Source: Cryobacterium sp. PH31-O1
GTDB lineage: Bacteria; Actinomycetota; Actinomycetes; Actinomycetales; Microbacteriaceae
Reading direction: 5' to 3'
Assembly (NCBI RefSeq): GCF_030063455.1
Contig: NZ_JASITB010000003.1
Coordinates: 327,726-391,725 of the forward strand
Length of the DNA stretch: 64,000 nt
The notes beneath the pieces were generated by a model, which did no database searches, was not told the DNA's origin, and saw only the letters and a program-made list of their open reading frames with translations. The position numbers were made by a program, and so were the translations under genes. Numbering within the stretch: position 1 is the stretch's first letter; every line of letters starts with the position of its first letter. Below are positions 9,471-17,625 of the stretch, piece by piece.

Positions 9471-10771
9471 GCCTCCCAGTTTAGGTCAGGGGTCTGACCC
9501 GTCCCTGGCGCAGCAGATGGCGCAGCAGATGGTGCCGGGTAGAGCAGCGCGGTCGCCGTCGCGGCGATGCCTTCGCCGCGCCCGGTAAAGCCCAGCGCAT
9601 CCGTTGTGGTCGCGGCGAGATTGACCGGAGCCGAGAGGATGCCGGACAGTCGCGCTTCGGCCTCAGCCCGACGCGGCGAAAACTTGGGGCGGTTGCCGAT
9701 GATCTGCACCGAGACATTGCCGACGAGGTAGCCGGCGGCGCGCACCAGGCGCAGGGTCTCGATGAGAAAGACGTCGCCGTGGGCGCCGCTGAATCGGGGG
9801 TCGGCCGTGCCGAAGATGCTGCCGATGTCGCCGAGTCCGGCCGCGCCGAGCAGGGCGTCGCAGATGGCGTGGGCGGCGACATCGCCGTCGCTGTGTCCGC
9901 TGAGGCCCTTCTCCCCCGGCCAGAACAGGCCAGCCAGCCAGAGTTCGGTCGAGTCGTCAGCGGCGAAGGCGTGCACGTCGAGGCCGGTGCCGATGCGCGG
10001 CAGCAGCACGGGCGGCGGCGTTGCCGCGTGCAGAATCAGGTCGGCGCGTTCGAGGTCTTCGGGCGTCGTGATCTTGAAGGCGAGCGGATGCCCAGCGATG
10101 ACGGTCACCGGGTGCCCGGCGTCGGCGACGAGCGCTGCATCGTCGGTGAGGGCTTCGAACCGGCCGTTCGCCGCAGCCCAGGTGCGGGCGGCCTCGAACA
10201 TGGCGCGCGGAAACCCCTGCGGGGTCTGTACGGCGGAGAGTTCGGATCGGTCGACGGTTCCGAGGATGGCACCGGAGGCGGCGACGCGCTTGATGGTGTC
10301 GACCACGGGCAGCCCGGGAATGATGCCGTGCCTGGTGGCGCGCACGGCCGCGACGACCTGGTCGCAGAGGGCTGCGGGCGTGAGGGCGCGAGCGGCATCG
10401 TGCACGAGCACGACGTCAATGCTCGGCAGCAGGGCGCTCAGGCCGTGGTCGACCGATTCCTGGCGGGTGCGTCCGCCGGCGACGATTGACAGCGCCGAGG
10501 CGAAGGTGACGTGGCGGGCGGCAGTGTGGCGGGCGGCAGCGTGGGCGGCGATGGCGCGGGCATCCGCTACCCGGTCGCCGGGGGCGACGACGATGATCTG
10601 CGCCGGTTCGTTCATGTCGAAAATGGAATCTAAGGCGTGCTCGAGCAGCGGGCGCATATGCAGCAAAACGAATGCTTTGGGTTCTGCGTGGCCGAGGCGG
10701 CTGCCGCTGCCGGCAGCGACGACGATGACGGCGACCTTGGGCGCTGCGGGTAATGCGGGGGAAACAGTCAT
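9467..10771 (-). CDS. ispDF: Bifunctional IspD/IspF isoprenoid enzyme
   Basis: A fusion (434 residues) of two enzymes of the methylerythritol phosphate pathway. Residues 1 to about 235 are IspD, the MEP cytidylyltransferase ([11 protein letters not shown] near the start, [10 protein letters not shown], and VDTIKRV). Residues from about 250 on are IspF, the MEcPP synthase, with [11 protein letters not shown] and [14 protein letters not shown] carrying the metal-binding Asp/His residues and [17 protein letters not shown] near the end. The fusion skips the intervening IspE step, as in other IspDF enzymes. It overlaps cysS by 4 bases. carD lies upstream on the same strand, a conserved actinobacterial order. 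Confidence 0.95.
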   Translation of the reverse strand: MTVSPALPAAPKVAVIVVAAGSGSRLGHAEPKAFVLLHMRPLLEHALDSIFDMNEPAQIIVVAPGDRVADARAIAAHAAARHTAARHVTFASALSIVAGGRTRQESVDHGLSALLPSIDVVLVHDAARALTPAALCDQVVAAVRATRHGIIPGLPVVDTIKRVAASGAILGTVDRSELSAVQTPQGFPRAMFEAARTWAAANGRFEALTDDAALVADAGHPVTVIAGHPLAFKITTPEDLERADLILHAATPPPVLLPRIGTGLDVHAFAADDSTELWLAGLFWPGEKGLSGHSDGDVAAHAICDALLGAAGLGDIGSIFGTADPRFSGAHGDVFLIETLRLVRAAGYLVGNVSVQIIGNRPKFSPRRAEAEARLSGILSAPVNLAATTTDALGFTGRGEGIAATATALLYPAPSAAPSAAPGTGQTPDLNWEA

Positions 10772-10819
10772 GACTTGAGGGTATCTATCTGGGGATCAGG
10801 CGATGGGAAACGAACATGC

Positions 10820-10846
10820 AAAAGGCGGCACCTTGCGGCGCCGCCC
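10820..10846 (-). terminator. Rho-independent-like terminator of carD
   Basis: Read on the minus strand, GGCGGC and GCCGCC pair around a 10-base loop and are followed by TTTTG. It lies 18-44 bases past the carD stop and before ispDF, so carD may be mainly monocistronic. Confidence 0.6.
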
Positions 10847-10863
10847 CTCACGAAAAGAAGTGG

Positions 10864-11346
10864 TCAGGAGGCGAGGACCTCGTCGAGAACAATGGATGCC
10901 TTCTCTTCGTCGGTCTTCTCGGCGAGGGCCAACTCGCTGATGAGAATCTGGCGGGCCTTGGCCAGCATGCGCTTCTCGCCGGCTGACAGTCCACGGTCCT
11001 GATCGCGGCGCCACAGGTCGCGCACGACCTCCGACACCTTGATCACGTCACCGCTGGCCAGCTTCTCAAGATTGGCTTTGTACCGGCGAGACCAGTTGGT
11101 TGGCTCTTCGGTGAATGGTGCGCGCAGCACTTCGAAGACCTTGTCGAGGCCTTCTTTGCCGATCACATCGCGCACGCCGACCAGGTCAACGTTTTCGGCG
11201 GGAACCTCAATGGTGAGATCGCCCTGGGTGACATTCAGCTTGAGGTACAGCTTCTCTTCGCCCTTGATGATGCGGGTTTTCACCTCGGTGATCATCGCAG
11301 CGCCGTGGTGGGGATATACGACGGTTTCGCCAACCTCAAACAGCAT
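10864..11346 (-). CDS. carD: CarD-family RNA polymerase-binding regulator
   Basis: A 160-residue CarD/CdnL protein. The N-terminal RNA-polymerase-interacting domain starts at once ([19 protein letters not shown], typical of all CarD proteins) and the rest is the helical DNA-binding domain ([21 protein letters not shown] and [15 protein letters not shown]). Members stabilise the open promoter complex at rRNA and housekeeping promoters. I set the start at the ATG at 11346; the frame is open further upstream but those residues are not part of the family. It is divergent from the lipoprotein gene, with 169 bases between. Confidence 0.93.
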   Translation of the reverse strand: MLFEVGETVVYPHHGAAMITEVKTRIIKGEEKLYLKLNVTQGDLTIEVPAENVDLVGVRDVIGKEGLDKVFEVLRAPFTEEPTNWSRRYKANLEKLASGDVIKVSEVVRDLWRRDQDRGLSAGEKRMLAKARQILISELALAEKTDEEKASIVLDEVLAS

Positions 11347-11515
11347 GGATGTGATCCCTTCAGCAAATTCTAGGATACCACAGCTTAGAGGTGCTACAGT
11401 ACGCGCGCCCCCGCGAGGCCCGCCGACGACAATCGCGCGCCCAAACACGCCGCTAAGCTAGTGACAAAGAGAATTTCTGCAGCGCCGAGCGCTGCTTTTA
11501 GTAAGTGGAGGTCTT

Positions 11516-12067
11516 GTGAGAGCGCGCATCGCTGCATCCGTTGTATTGGCGGCTGGCATTCTGTTGGGCACGAGCGCGTGCGGGTTTTTCGCACCGCAGG
11601 CCACCCTGATTCAGTACAACGCGAGTGACGGAGTCAGCGGCGACGTGGGCGACATTCACATTCGTAACGCTCTGCTGCTCTCGAGTGACGGTGAACTGGC
11701 CAACCTCGTCGTCTCCGTCGTGAACCCGACCGACACCCTGCAAAGCCTGCTCGTGCAGTACGAGTCGAGCACCGGCAAGGTGTCGCAAAACGTCCCGGTC
11801 GAGGCCAACACAACGGTGACCTTCGGAACCGACGGCGCGGCCTCGGTCGTTCTGGAGAATATCGACAGCCAGCCCGGCTCGTTGTTCCCGGTGTTCTTCC
11901 AATACGGCGAGGAGACCGGCGTCGAGCTGCTGCTGCCCGTGCTCTCCGGCACGCAGGACGAATATTCGTCCCTGCTGCCGACGATCGCGCCGTCAGAGGC
12001 GCCTTCAGAGGCGCCTTCGGAAACGCCTTCAGAAACGCCGACCCCGACGGCCACGCCCGCCGCGTAA
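11516..12067 (+). CDS. Predicted lipoprotein of unknown function
   Basis: A 183-residue exported protein. The signal peptide ends in a lipobox (LLGTSAC) with the acylated cysteine at residue 22. The mature part is a small beta-rich domain (DVGDIHIRNALLLSSDGELANLV is typical of a conserved actinobacterial lipoprotein family seen near carD) and the last 30 residues are a Pro/Ser/Glu/Thr repeat (SEAPSE, SETPSE), probably a flexible wall-spanning tail. The GTG start is supported by GGAGG 6 bases upstream. Binding partner and role are unknown. It converges on regX3 across a strong terminator. Confidence 0.75.
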   Translation: MRARIAASVVLAAGILLGTSACGFFAPQATLIQYNASDGVSGDVGDIHIRNALLLSSDGELANLVVSVVNPTDTLQSLLVQYESSTGKVSQNVPVEANTTVTFGTDGAASVVLENIDSQPGSLFPVFFQYGEETGVELLLPVLSGTQDEYSSLLPTIAPSEAPSEAPSETPSETPTPTATPAA

Positions 12068-12082
12068 CCGCCGGGCACCGAT

Positions 12083-12122
12083 CAGGCCGCCATCCCCTCG
12101 GGGACGGCGGCCTGAGTTGTTT
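12083..12122. terminator. Bidirectional terminator between lipoprotein gene and regX3
   Basis: CAGGCCGCC and GGCGGCCTG form a long stem with TCCCC/GGGGA inside, followed by a T-rich stretch (AGTTGTTTCT) on the plus strand. It sits exactly between two converging genes. Confidence 0.8.
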
Positions 12123-12806
12123 CTACGCTTCGAAGCGGTAGCCGAGGCCGCGCACGGTGACCAGCATGACCGGCTCCGACGGCGCCGCTTCAATGCGTGA
12201 GCGGATGCGTTTGATGTGCACGTCGAGCGTTTTCGTGTCACCGAAGTAGTCGGTTCCCCAGACCCGGTCGATGAGCTGGCCGCGGGTGAGCACCCGCCCG
12301 GCGTTGCGCAGCAAAAATTCGAGCAGTTCGAACTCTTTCAAAGGCATGTTCACGAGCTCGCCGGACACCGTCACGGCGTGCCGCTCCACGTCCATGCGCA
12401 CCGTGCCGGCGGCAAGCATGCTGTCGGCCTCGGTCGTGCTCTGGTCTTCATGCCGGCGCAGCACCGCGCGGATACGGGCGACGAGTTCTCGGGTGGAATA
12501 CGGCTTGGTGACGTAGTCGTCTGCACCGAGTTCGAGCCCCACGACGATGTCGATTTCGGAATCCTTCGCGGTGAGCATGATGATGGGCACGGCCGCGCGG
12601 GTGCGAATCTCCCGGCACACCTCGGTGCCCGGAATACCCGGCAGCATGAGATCAAGCAGGATCAGGTCGGTGCCGTTCTGGTCGAATTCGCTGATCGCGC
12701 TCGGTCCGTCTTCGGCAACGACGACCTCATAGCCCTCACGTTCGAGCAGAAAGCTCAACGGCTCGCTTAAAGCGCTCTCGTCTTCAACCAAGAGGATGCG
12801 TGTCAT
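12123..12806 (-). CDS. regX3: Response regulator RegX3 (phosphate response)
   Basis: An OmpR/PhoB-type response regulator of 227 residues. The receiver has the acidic pair in LLVEDES, the phosphoacceptor D52 in LLDLMLPG, the switch Thr in IMLTAKD and the Lys in DDYVTKPYS. The C-terminal winged helix ends with VMLVTVRGLGYRFEA. It overlaps the senX3 gene by 4 bases, so the two are coupled. The pair next to divergent phoU and near pstSCAB identifies it as the phosphate-starvation regulator; it would bind the PHO-box-like repeats noted in front of phoU and pstS. Confidence 0.93.
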   Translation of the reverse strand: MTRILLVEDESALSEPLSFLLEREGYEVVVAEDGPSAISEFDQNGTDLILLDLMLPGIPGTEVCREIRTRAAVPIIMLTAKDSEIDIVVGLELGADDYVTKPYSTRELVARIRAVLRRHEDQSTTEADSMLAAGTVRMDVERHAVTVSGELVNMPLKEFELLEFLLRNAGRVLTRGQLIDRVWGTDYFGDTKTLDVHIKRIRSRIEAAPSEPVMLVTVRGLGYRFEA

Positions 12807-13993
12807 AGTGTGTCTCCTGCGGCCGCACGGGCGACCGGTCGCGTTTTTTTCGGACGTGGTTCGATAACGGGCTCTGCCGCCTCGGGGAGGCGGATGGTAA
12901 AAGTGGATCCGCTGCCGGGCTGCGACCAGACGCGGATGTCGCCGCCGTGGTTCTGCACGACGTGCTTGACGATGGAGAGGCCAAGACCGGTGCCTCCGGT
13001 GTGCCGGGAGCGGGCCTGATCGACCCGGAAGAACCGCTCGAACACCCGGTCGAGGTCGGCCTCCGCGATGCCGACGCCCTGGTCGGTCACGGTGATCTCG
13101 ACGATCCCCTTCTGCAGACGCACACCGACGCCGACCCGTGACCCCTCGGCCGAGTAGTTCACCGCGTTGGCGACGAGGTTGTGCACGGCCACGGTGAGTA
13201 AGGCTTCGTCGCCGAAGACCCGGGCGCCGGACTTCTTGCCGATGACGATGGTGATGCGTTCGGCCTCGGCGACGACCCGGCTCTGGTCCACCGCGGCGGC
13301 GACGATGTCGTCGACATTGAGATTCTCCGGCTCGGCCAGGGCGTCCTGCGCCTGGAGCCGCGACAGTTCGATGATCTCCTGGGTGAGGCGACCGAGCCGT
13401 GCCGACTCTGTCGTCAACCGGTTGGCGAAACGGCGAACCTGCGCCGGCTCATCCGCTGCCTTGTCGAGCGCCTCGGCGAGCAGCCCGACGGAGGCGATGG
13501 GGGTTTTCAACTCGTGGCTGATGTTGGCCACGAAGTCGCGGCGCACCTCGTCGAGGCGGAAGGCCTCGGTGCGGTCCTCGGCCAGCAGCAGCACGTAGCG
13601 GGTTCCCAGCCGGGCCAGACGCACCCGAAAGCGCATGCTGGCGTCGCCGAACGGGCCGCGGGACAACACGAGGTCTTCGCTGATCGGTTCGCCGGTCTGC
13701 CGCACTTGGCGGGCGAGTTCGAGCAGTTCCGGGTGCACGAGTTGCTGATTCCAGACCAGGCCGAGGGTGAGCGCACCCGGGCTGGTCTTGATGACGTTGT
13801 TGGACGGGTCGAGTACGACGCCGGCGGTCTCGAGGGCGTCGAGCACCTGATCGATGCCGTCGGGCACGGCCGGATTGACCACCTCGGACGCGCGGCGCCC
13901 GTGACGCTCGGCCACGTGCAGCAGCGACACGAACCCGGCACCGACACCGAGTCCCAGTGCCAGCGACAGCAACACCAGCCACGTCGATTCCAT
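12803..13993 (-). CDS. senX3: Sensor histidine kinase SenX3
   Basis: A 396-residue membrane kinase that phosphorylates RegX3. One N-terminal membrane segment (WLVLLSLALGLGVGAGFVSL) is followed by a PAS-like domain (residues about 45-140, DQVLDALETAGVVLDPSNNV), the HisKA box with the phosphoacceptor His in NISHELKTPIAS near residue 160, and the HATPase_c domain with N-box HNLVANAVNYS, G1 DQGVGI and G2 GGTGLGLSIVKHV. The single membrane segment with a PAS-like domain matches mycobacterial SenX3. It is transcribed away from phoU; the intergenic region holds a candidate PHO box. Confidence 0.93.
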   Translation of the reverse strand: MESTWLVLLSLALGLGVGAGFVSLLHVAERHGRRASEVVNPAVPDGIDQVLDALETAGVVLDPSNNVIKTSPGALTLGLVWNQQLVHPELLELARQVRQTGEPISEDLVLSRGPFGDASMRFRVRLARLGTRYVLLLAEDRTEAFRLDEVRRDFVANISHELKTPIASVGLLAEALDKAADEPAQVRRFANRLTTESARLGRLTQEIIELSRLQAQDALAEPENLNVDDIVAAAVDQSRVVAEAERITIVIGKKSGARVFGDEALLTVAVHNLVANAVNYSAEGSRVGVGVRLQKGIVEITVTDQGVGIAEADLDRVFERFFRVDQARSRHTGGTGLGLSIVKHVVQNHGGDIRVWSQPGSGSTFTIRLPEAAEPVIEPRPKKTRPVARAAAGDTL

Positions 13994-14065
13994 CTCTACA
14001 GATTACTGACAGTCCTTGGTTGTCGTTTGCAGCGGAGCCCGCCTGCGCCCTGTACTTTAGAAAGT

Positions 14066-14094
14066 GTTCAAGTGAGCGGCACCTGCCGTTAACC
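14066..14094 (+). promoter_or_regulatory. Candidate PHO box between senX3 and phoU
   Basis: Three 7-mers spaced 11 bases apart: GTTCAAG at 14066, CGGCACC at 14077 and GTTAACC at 14088. The outer two fit the actinobacterial PhoP/RegX3 direct-repeat consensus (GTTCACC-like, 11-bp period); the middle one is weak. It could serve either divergent gene. Confidence 0.45.
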
Positions 14095-14174
14095 TGAATT
14101 CGACATCATAAACCGGTAGCCAAGGCTGGCTACTTAGCTCGTGCGTGTTCGCGCGGCAAGGAAGGACCACCCCC

Positions 14175-14831
14175 ATGCGCGACGTTTTCCAACAAGAACT
14201 CGCTGAAGTTCAGCAACGTCTCGTCGACATTTCGCGCCTCGTCGCCATCTCGATGGACAAGGCCACCCGCGCGTTTAACGAGAGCGACGTCAGCCTCGCC
14301 GAAGAGGCCATCACCGAAGACGAGAAGATCGACGAACTCTCGGTGGAACTCGACGAGCTCGCCATCACCATTCTGGCCCGTCAGCAGCCGGTGGCCCGCG
14401 ACCTGCGCATCGTGGTTAGCGCCTTGCGGATCAGCGCCTCCCTCGAGCGGATGGGCGACCTCGCCACCCACATCGCCCAGCTGGCCCGCTACCGTTTTCC
14501 CGACAAGGTCATTCCCAAGGGACTGCGCGCCACCTTCGCCGAGATGGGCGCGCTCGACGTCGTCATCGCGAACATGCTCACCGAACTGCTCACCCACCAG
14601 GACCTGCAGCTTGCCGAGACCATTCGCAACGAAGATGACAAGGTGGATGCCCTGCACCTGAGCGTGTTCGACGCCGTGCTCGGTGAAACCTGGAAGGGTC
14701 TCGCCGCCGACACCGTCGACGCGACCCTCGCCAGCCGGTACCACGAGCGTTTCGCCGACCACGCGGTCTCGATCGCCAAGAAGGTGCAATACCTCGGCAC
14801 CGGAGCCTGGCACCAGGACGACAACGCCTGA
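14175..14831 (+). CDS. phoU: Phosphate-signalling protein PhoU
   Basis: A 218-residue all-helical protein with two PhoU repeats; the metal-binding E/D-rich motifs include SVELDELAITILARQQPVA and the mirror ETIRNEDDKVDALH. PhoU connects the Pst importer to the SenX3 kinase and keeps the regulon off when phosphate is plentiful. The start is the ATG at 14175 (MRDVFQQELAEVQQ) behind AAGGA; the open frame extends 10 codons further upstream without support. The protein is acidic, cytoplasmic and of usual length. Confidence 0.94.
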   Translation: MRDVFQQELAEVQQRLVDISRLVAISMDKATRAFNESDVSLAEEAITEDEKIDELSVELDELAITILARQQPVARDLRIVVSALRISASLERMGDLATHIAQLARYRFPDKVIPKGLRATFAEMGALDVVIANMLTELLTHQDLQLAETIRNEDDKVDALHLSVFDAVLGETWKGLAADTVDATLASRYHERFADHAVSIAKKVQYLGTGAWHQDDNA

Positions 14832-14881
14832 GTTCTTCACGGCGGATGCGCGCGCCCGGGTGAATTAACGGCGGTCGCGCG

Positions 14882-14975
14882 CGCATAACTCCTGCAATTT
14901 GCGTGCACATAATTTTTCAGGCCCGGAACTACGCGAAACTTGAATCGACGTTCGAGAATTTGCAGGAGTTATGCG
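14882..14975. repeat. 94-bp inverted-repeat-bounded intergenic element, copy 1
   Basis: Bounded by about 18-bp inverted repeats (CGCATAACTCCTGCAA and complement). Read on the minus strand it aligns without gaps to the element at 20744-20837, sharing the ends, TTCTCNAACG, CAAGTTTCGCGT and TGAAAAA. It sits in the 217-base gap after phoU. Confidence 0.85.
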
Positions 14976-14996
14976 GCCTGAGCGGGTGCGGACATG

Positions 14997-15040
14997 ACGT
15001 GTAAGGCCCCCGGAGAATGAGTTCCGGGGGCCTTACACGT
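14997..15040. terminator. Perfect 18-bp stem terminator after gpmA
   Basis: ACGTGTAAGGCCCCCGGA pairs perfectly with its complement around an 8-base loop, ending 9 bases from the gpmA stop. The strong symmetric hairpin can stop transcripts from both sides. Confidence 0.85.
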
Positions 15041-15048
15041 GGCGGGGC

Positions 15049-15801
15049 CTACTTCTTGTTGCCCTGGGCGGCGACGGCGGCCGCGCCGGCCGCTGCGGCC
15101 TCTGGATCGAGGTACTGGGCGGGGGCAAGCGGCATCAAGTCTTCGCCGAGCTGGTAGACCAGCGGGATTCCGGTGGGGATGTTCAGCTCGGCGATGTCGG
15201 CGTCGCTGATGCCGTCGAGGTGCTTGACCAGCGCGCGCAGGGAATTGCCGTGTGCCGTGACCAGTACCGTCTTGCCCGCGCGGAGATCTGGTGCGATGTC
15301 GGACTGCCAGTAGGGCAGCATCCGCTCGACGACGTCCTTGAGGCATTCGGTGCGAGGAAGGTCGGGGCCGAGGTCGGCGTAGCGCGGGTCGTGCGCCTGC
15401 GAGAACTCGCTCGAGTCGTCGAGCACGGGCGGCGGGGTGTCGTAGGAACGGCGCCAGAGCATGAACTGTTCCTGGCCAAATTTGGCCTGGGTGGCGGCCT
15501 TGTCGAGGCCCTGCAGCCCCCCGTAGTGGCGTTCATTGAGGCGCCAGGAACGCTTGACCGGGATCCACATGCGGTCGGCTTCATCGAGCGCGAGGTTGGC
15601 GGTCTGAATAGCGCGGGAGAGCAGGCTGGTGTGCAGAACGTCGGGCAGCAGGCCAGCGTCTTTCAGCAATACGCCGGCGCGGGCGGCTTCGGTCGTGCCC
15701 TGTTCGCTGAGGCGAACGTCGACCCAGCCGGTGAACAGGTTCTGCTGGTTCCACGTGCTTTGGCCGTGACGGAGGAGGACGAGTGTGTAGGGGGCAGACA
15801 T
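15049..15801 (-). CDS. gpmA: 2,3-bisphosphoglycerate-dependent phosphoglycerate mutase
   Basis: A 250-residue glycolytic mutase interconverting 3- and 2-phosphoglycerate. The catalytic [18 protein letters not shown] is at residues 9-26 (phosphohistidine in RHG), [11 protein letters not shown] carries the general-acid Glu and substrate arginines, and the second His is in [15 protein letters not shown]. The tail is Ala/Gly-rich ([16 protein letters not shown]). Length and order of motifs fit dPGM. Single gene on the minus strand with a strong terminator behind it. Confidence 0.95.
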   Translation of the reverse strand: MSAPYTLVLLRHGQSTWNQQNLFTGWVDVRLSEQGTTEAARAGVLLKDAGLLPDVLHTSLLSRAIQTANLALDEADRMWIPVKRSWRLNERHYGGLQGLDKAATQAKFGQEQFMLWRRSYDTPPPVLDDSSEFSQAHDPRYADLGPDLPRTECLKDVVERMLPYWQSDIAPDLRAGKTVLVTAHGNSLRALVKHLDGISDADIAELNIPTGIPLVYQLGEDLMPLAPAQYLDPEAAAAGAAAVAAQGNKK

Positions 15802-15932
15802 GTGCCCACTCTATCGAGGGTGGTCTGCAAAGCACGCTCACGCACGGAGGCCAATGCAGGAAAACCGACCGAAACGGATGCCGCCGCCCGCGTTTTCGCG
15901 CGCGCGGCAGCATCCATACGGCGCGGGGCGTG

Positions 15933-16011
15933 CAGAACTGCGGAGATTTCACTGCTGTCGGCCGAAATAGCTGAATTCGGGGGCTCCCGCGCCAGAATTT
16001 CCGCAGTTCTG
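15933..16011. repeat. Inverted-repeat-bounded intergenic element
   Basis: Arms CAGAACTGCGGAGATT and AATTTCCGCAGTTCTG (16 bp, one mismatch) enclose about 47 bp. Similar in architecture, though not in sequence, to the 94-bp elements. It occupies the 283-base gap between gpmA and the YgfZ-like gene. Confidence 0.7.
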
Positions 16012-16084
16012 AACGCGGCCTCCGGTACCCCGGCAGTTTTGCAGCCGTGAGGAGCCCCTTCACGCCGAGAATGCCGCGTGCCGG

Positions 16085-17302
16085 CTAGTGCCCGGGGGTG
16101 CGAATTCCGAGGCGTGGCAGGCGGGGGATGTCAGCGACGGACCCGGCCGACTGCGGAACGATGATCTCCTGGCTGGCCGAGATGGCGATGCCCTCGGACT
16201 GCACGTAGAGCGTCGACGCGGCCGGAATGGTGCGCTTGATCACCGCGAGCGCGATGGGACCGAGCTCGTAGTGGATGGCGCTCGACGTGATGGTGCCGAC
16301 CGTGACACGTTCGGCCTCCTGCTCGGGCCGCACGCGGTCGGCCTGCACCGGGTCGCCGGGGGCGGGCAGCACGCCCTCTGACCCGTCGAGGTGCAGCATG
16401 ACCAGGCGGCGCGGCGGGTGACCGAGGTTGTGCACCTTGGCCACGGTTTCCTGCCCGCGGTAGCACCCCTTGTTCAGATGCACGGCGGTTCGCAGCCAGT
16501 CCAGCTCGTGCGGCAGAGTCTTCTCGTCGACCTCCCGGGCCTGGCGTGGACGCCAGGCGGCGATGCGCAGGGCTTCGAGCGCGAGCAGTCCGGCGGGGGT
16601 AATTCTCACGGATGAAGCGGATGCGGGGGCCGGTGCGGACTCTGTGGCCAGGGTTCCGGAGGCGATGGCGTCACGCAGGGCGGGCAGGCTCGATCGCGGT
16701 ACGAGGGTCTCGGTGTAGGTCCAGAGGGTTCCGGGGTGCACCGGGGTTTCGGCGTACTGGTAGCCACCGCGGGCGACGGCTGCCCAGGGATCCAGCCAGG
16801 TCAGCGGCACGTCGTTCGGGGCGGCGGCGGCGAGGCCGACGGTGGCGGGGGCATCCGTCATGGCGCCGATTGTGGCGTAGGCGAGGGTGCGGTCGACGAC
16901 CTGAACGCGCAGCATGAACTTCATGCGGTCGAGGAATTTGTGCAGGCCGGGGAGCTCGGCGGCTTCAACCAGGAGCCAGGTTTCCACGCCGTCGTCGAGC
17001 AAACGGATGGCGTATTCGAGGTGTCCGGTGGGGTCGAGCAGCAGCATCTCGGTGGATTCACCGGGGTTCACACTTTTCAGTTCCTGGCTGGCGATGGAGT
17101 TGAGCCAGGTGAGGCGGTCGGGGCCAGCGACAGAAAGCACGCCGCGGTGCGAGAGGTCGACGATGGCACGGCCGGCGGCGAGTGAACGCTGCTCGATCAT
17201 GGGGTTGCCGTAGTGGGCGGCGACGCCCGCGTCGATTCCTTCGGCCTGAACCGCGCCTGGCAATTCGAGCAGCGGGGAGGAGATCAGTGCCGGGTCAGTC
17301 AT
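16085..17302 (-). CDS. ygfZ: YgfZ/GcvT-domain folate-binding protein
   Basis: A folate-binding protein of about 405 residues related to the glycine-cleavage T-protein, in the YgfZ/IBA57 branch that helps repair or mature Fe-S clusters. The diagnostic motif KGCYRGQE is present in HLNKGCYRGQETVAKVHNLG, with LPHELDWL before it. N-terminal GcvT-like features are MIEQRSLAAGRAIVDLSHRGVL. I chose the ATG at 17302 since the conserved part starts soon after; ATG 17350 or TTG 17359 in the same frame would add 16-19 residues. It lies alone, followed upstream by two 67-bp repeats. Confidence 0.85.
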   Translation of the reverse strand: MTDPALISSPLLELPGAVQAEGIDAGVAAHYGNPMIEQRSLAAGRAIVDLSHRGVLSVAGPDRLTWLNSIASQELKSVNPGESTEMLLLDPTGHLEYAIRLLDDGVETWLLVEAAELPGLHKFLDRMKFMLRVQVVDRTLAYATIGAMTDAPATVGLAAAAPNDVPLTWLDPWAAVARGGYQYAETPVHPGTLWTYTETLVPRSSLPALRDAIASGTLATESAPAPASASSVRITPAGLLALEALRIAAWRPRQAREVDEKTLPHELDWLRTAVHLNKGCYRGQETVAKVHNLGHPPRRLVMLHLDGSEGVLPAPGDPVQADRVRPEQEAERVTVGTITSSAIHYELGPIALAVIKRTIPAASTLYVQSEGIAISASQEIIVPQSAGSVADIPRLPRLGIRTPGH

Positions 17303-17401
17303 GTCGCTCAATTCTGCCGGCCCGGGTTGAGGGGCGGCTGCGTGGTTCATCAGTACCAACAGTACGGCCGCGCGATTTATTCGGGGCGGCCGGGATTGTC
17401 G

Positions 17402-17468
17402 GGGCCCACCATATGAACACGGGCCCAGTTTATAAACTGGGCCCCGGGACGGGGCCTGGGCCCCGTCC
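17402..17468 (-). repeat. 67-bp double-palindrome repeat, copy D (inverted)
   Basis: Same unit as copies A-C, oriented like C. The central palindrome GGGCCCAGTTTA/TAAACTGGGCCC is perfect; the GC palindrome has one change (GGCCTGGGCC). It lies in the 323-base gap between the YgfZ-like and nitrobindin-like genes, which contains nothing else but copy E. Confidence 0.9.
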
Positions 17469-17542
17469 GAAGGTGGGGCGGAACATGCATGCGGGACGCG
17501 GCGGTTCCGCGGAACGCGTGCGGCGGACGTGTCCGCGCGACG

Positions 17543-17609
17543 GGGCCCACCTTATGAACACGGGCCCAGTTTATAAACTGGGCCCCGGGACGGGGCCTGG
17601 GCCCCGTCC
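17543..17609 (-). repeat. 67-bp double-palindrome repeat, copy E (inverted)
   Basis: Nearly identical to copy D, 74 bp further on in the same orientation and sharing its single change, so D and E probably arose by local duplication. It ends 17 bases from the stop of the nitrobindin-like gene. Confidence 0.9.
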
Positions 17610-17625
17610 GAAAAAGAGGGGCGGA

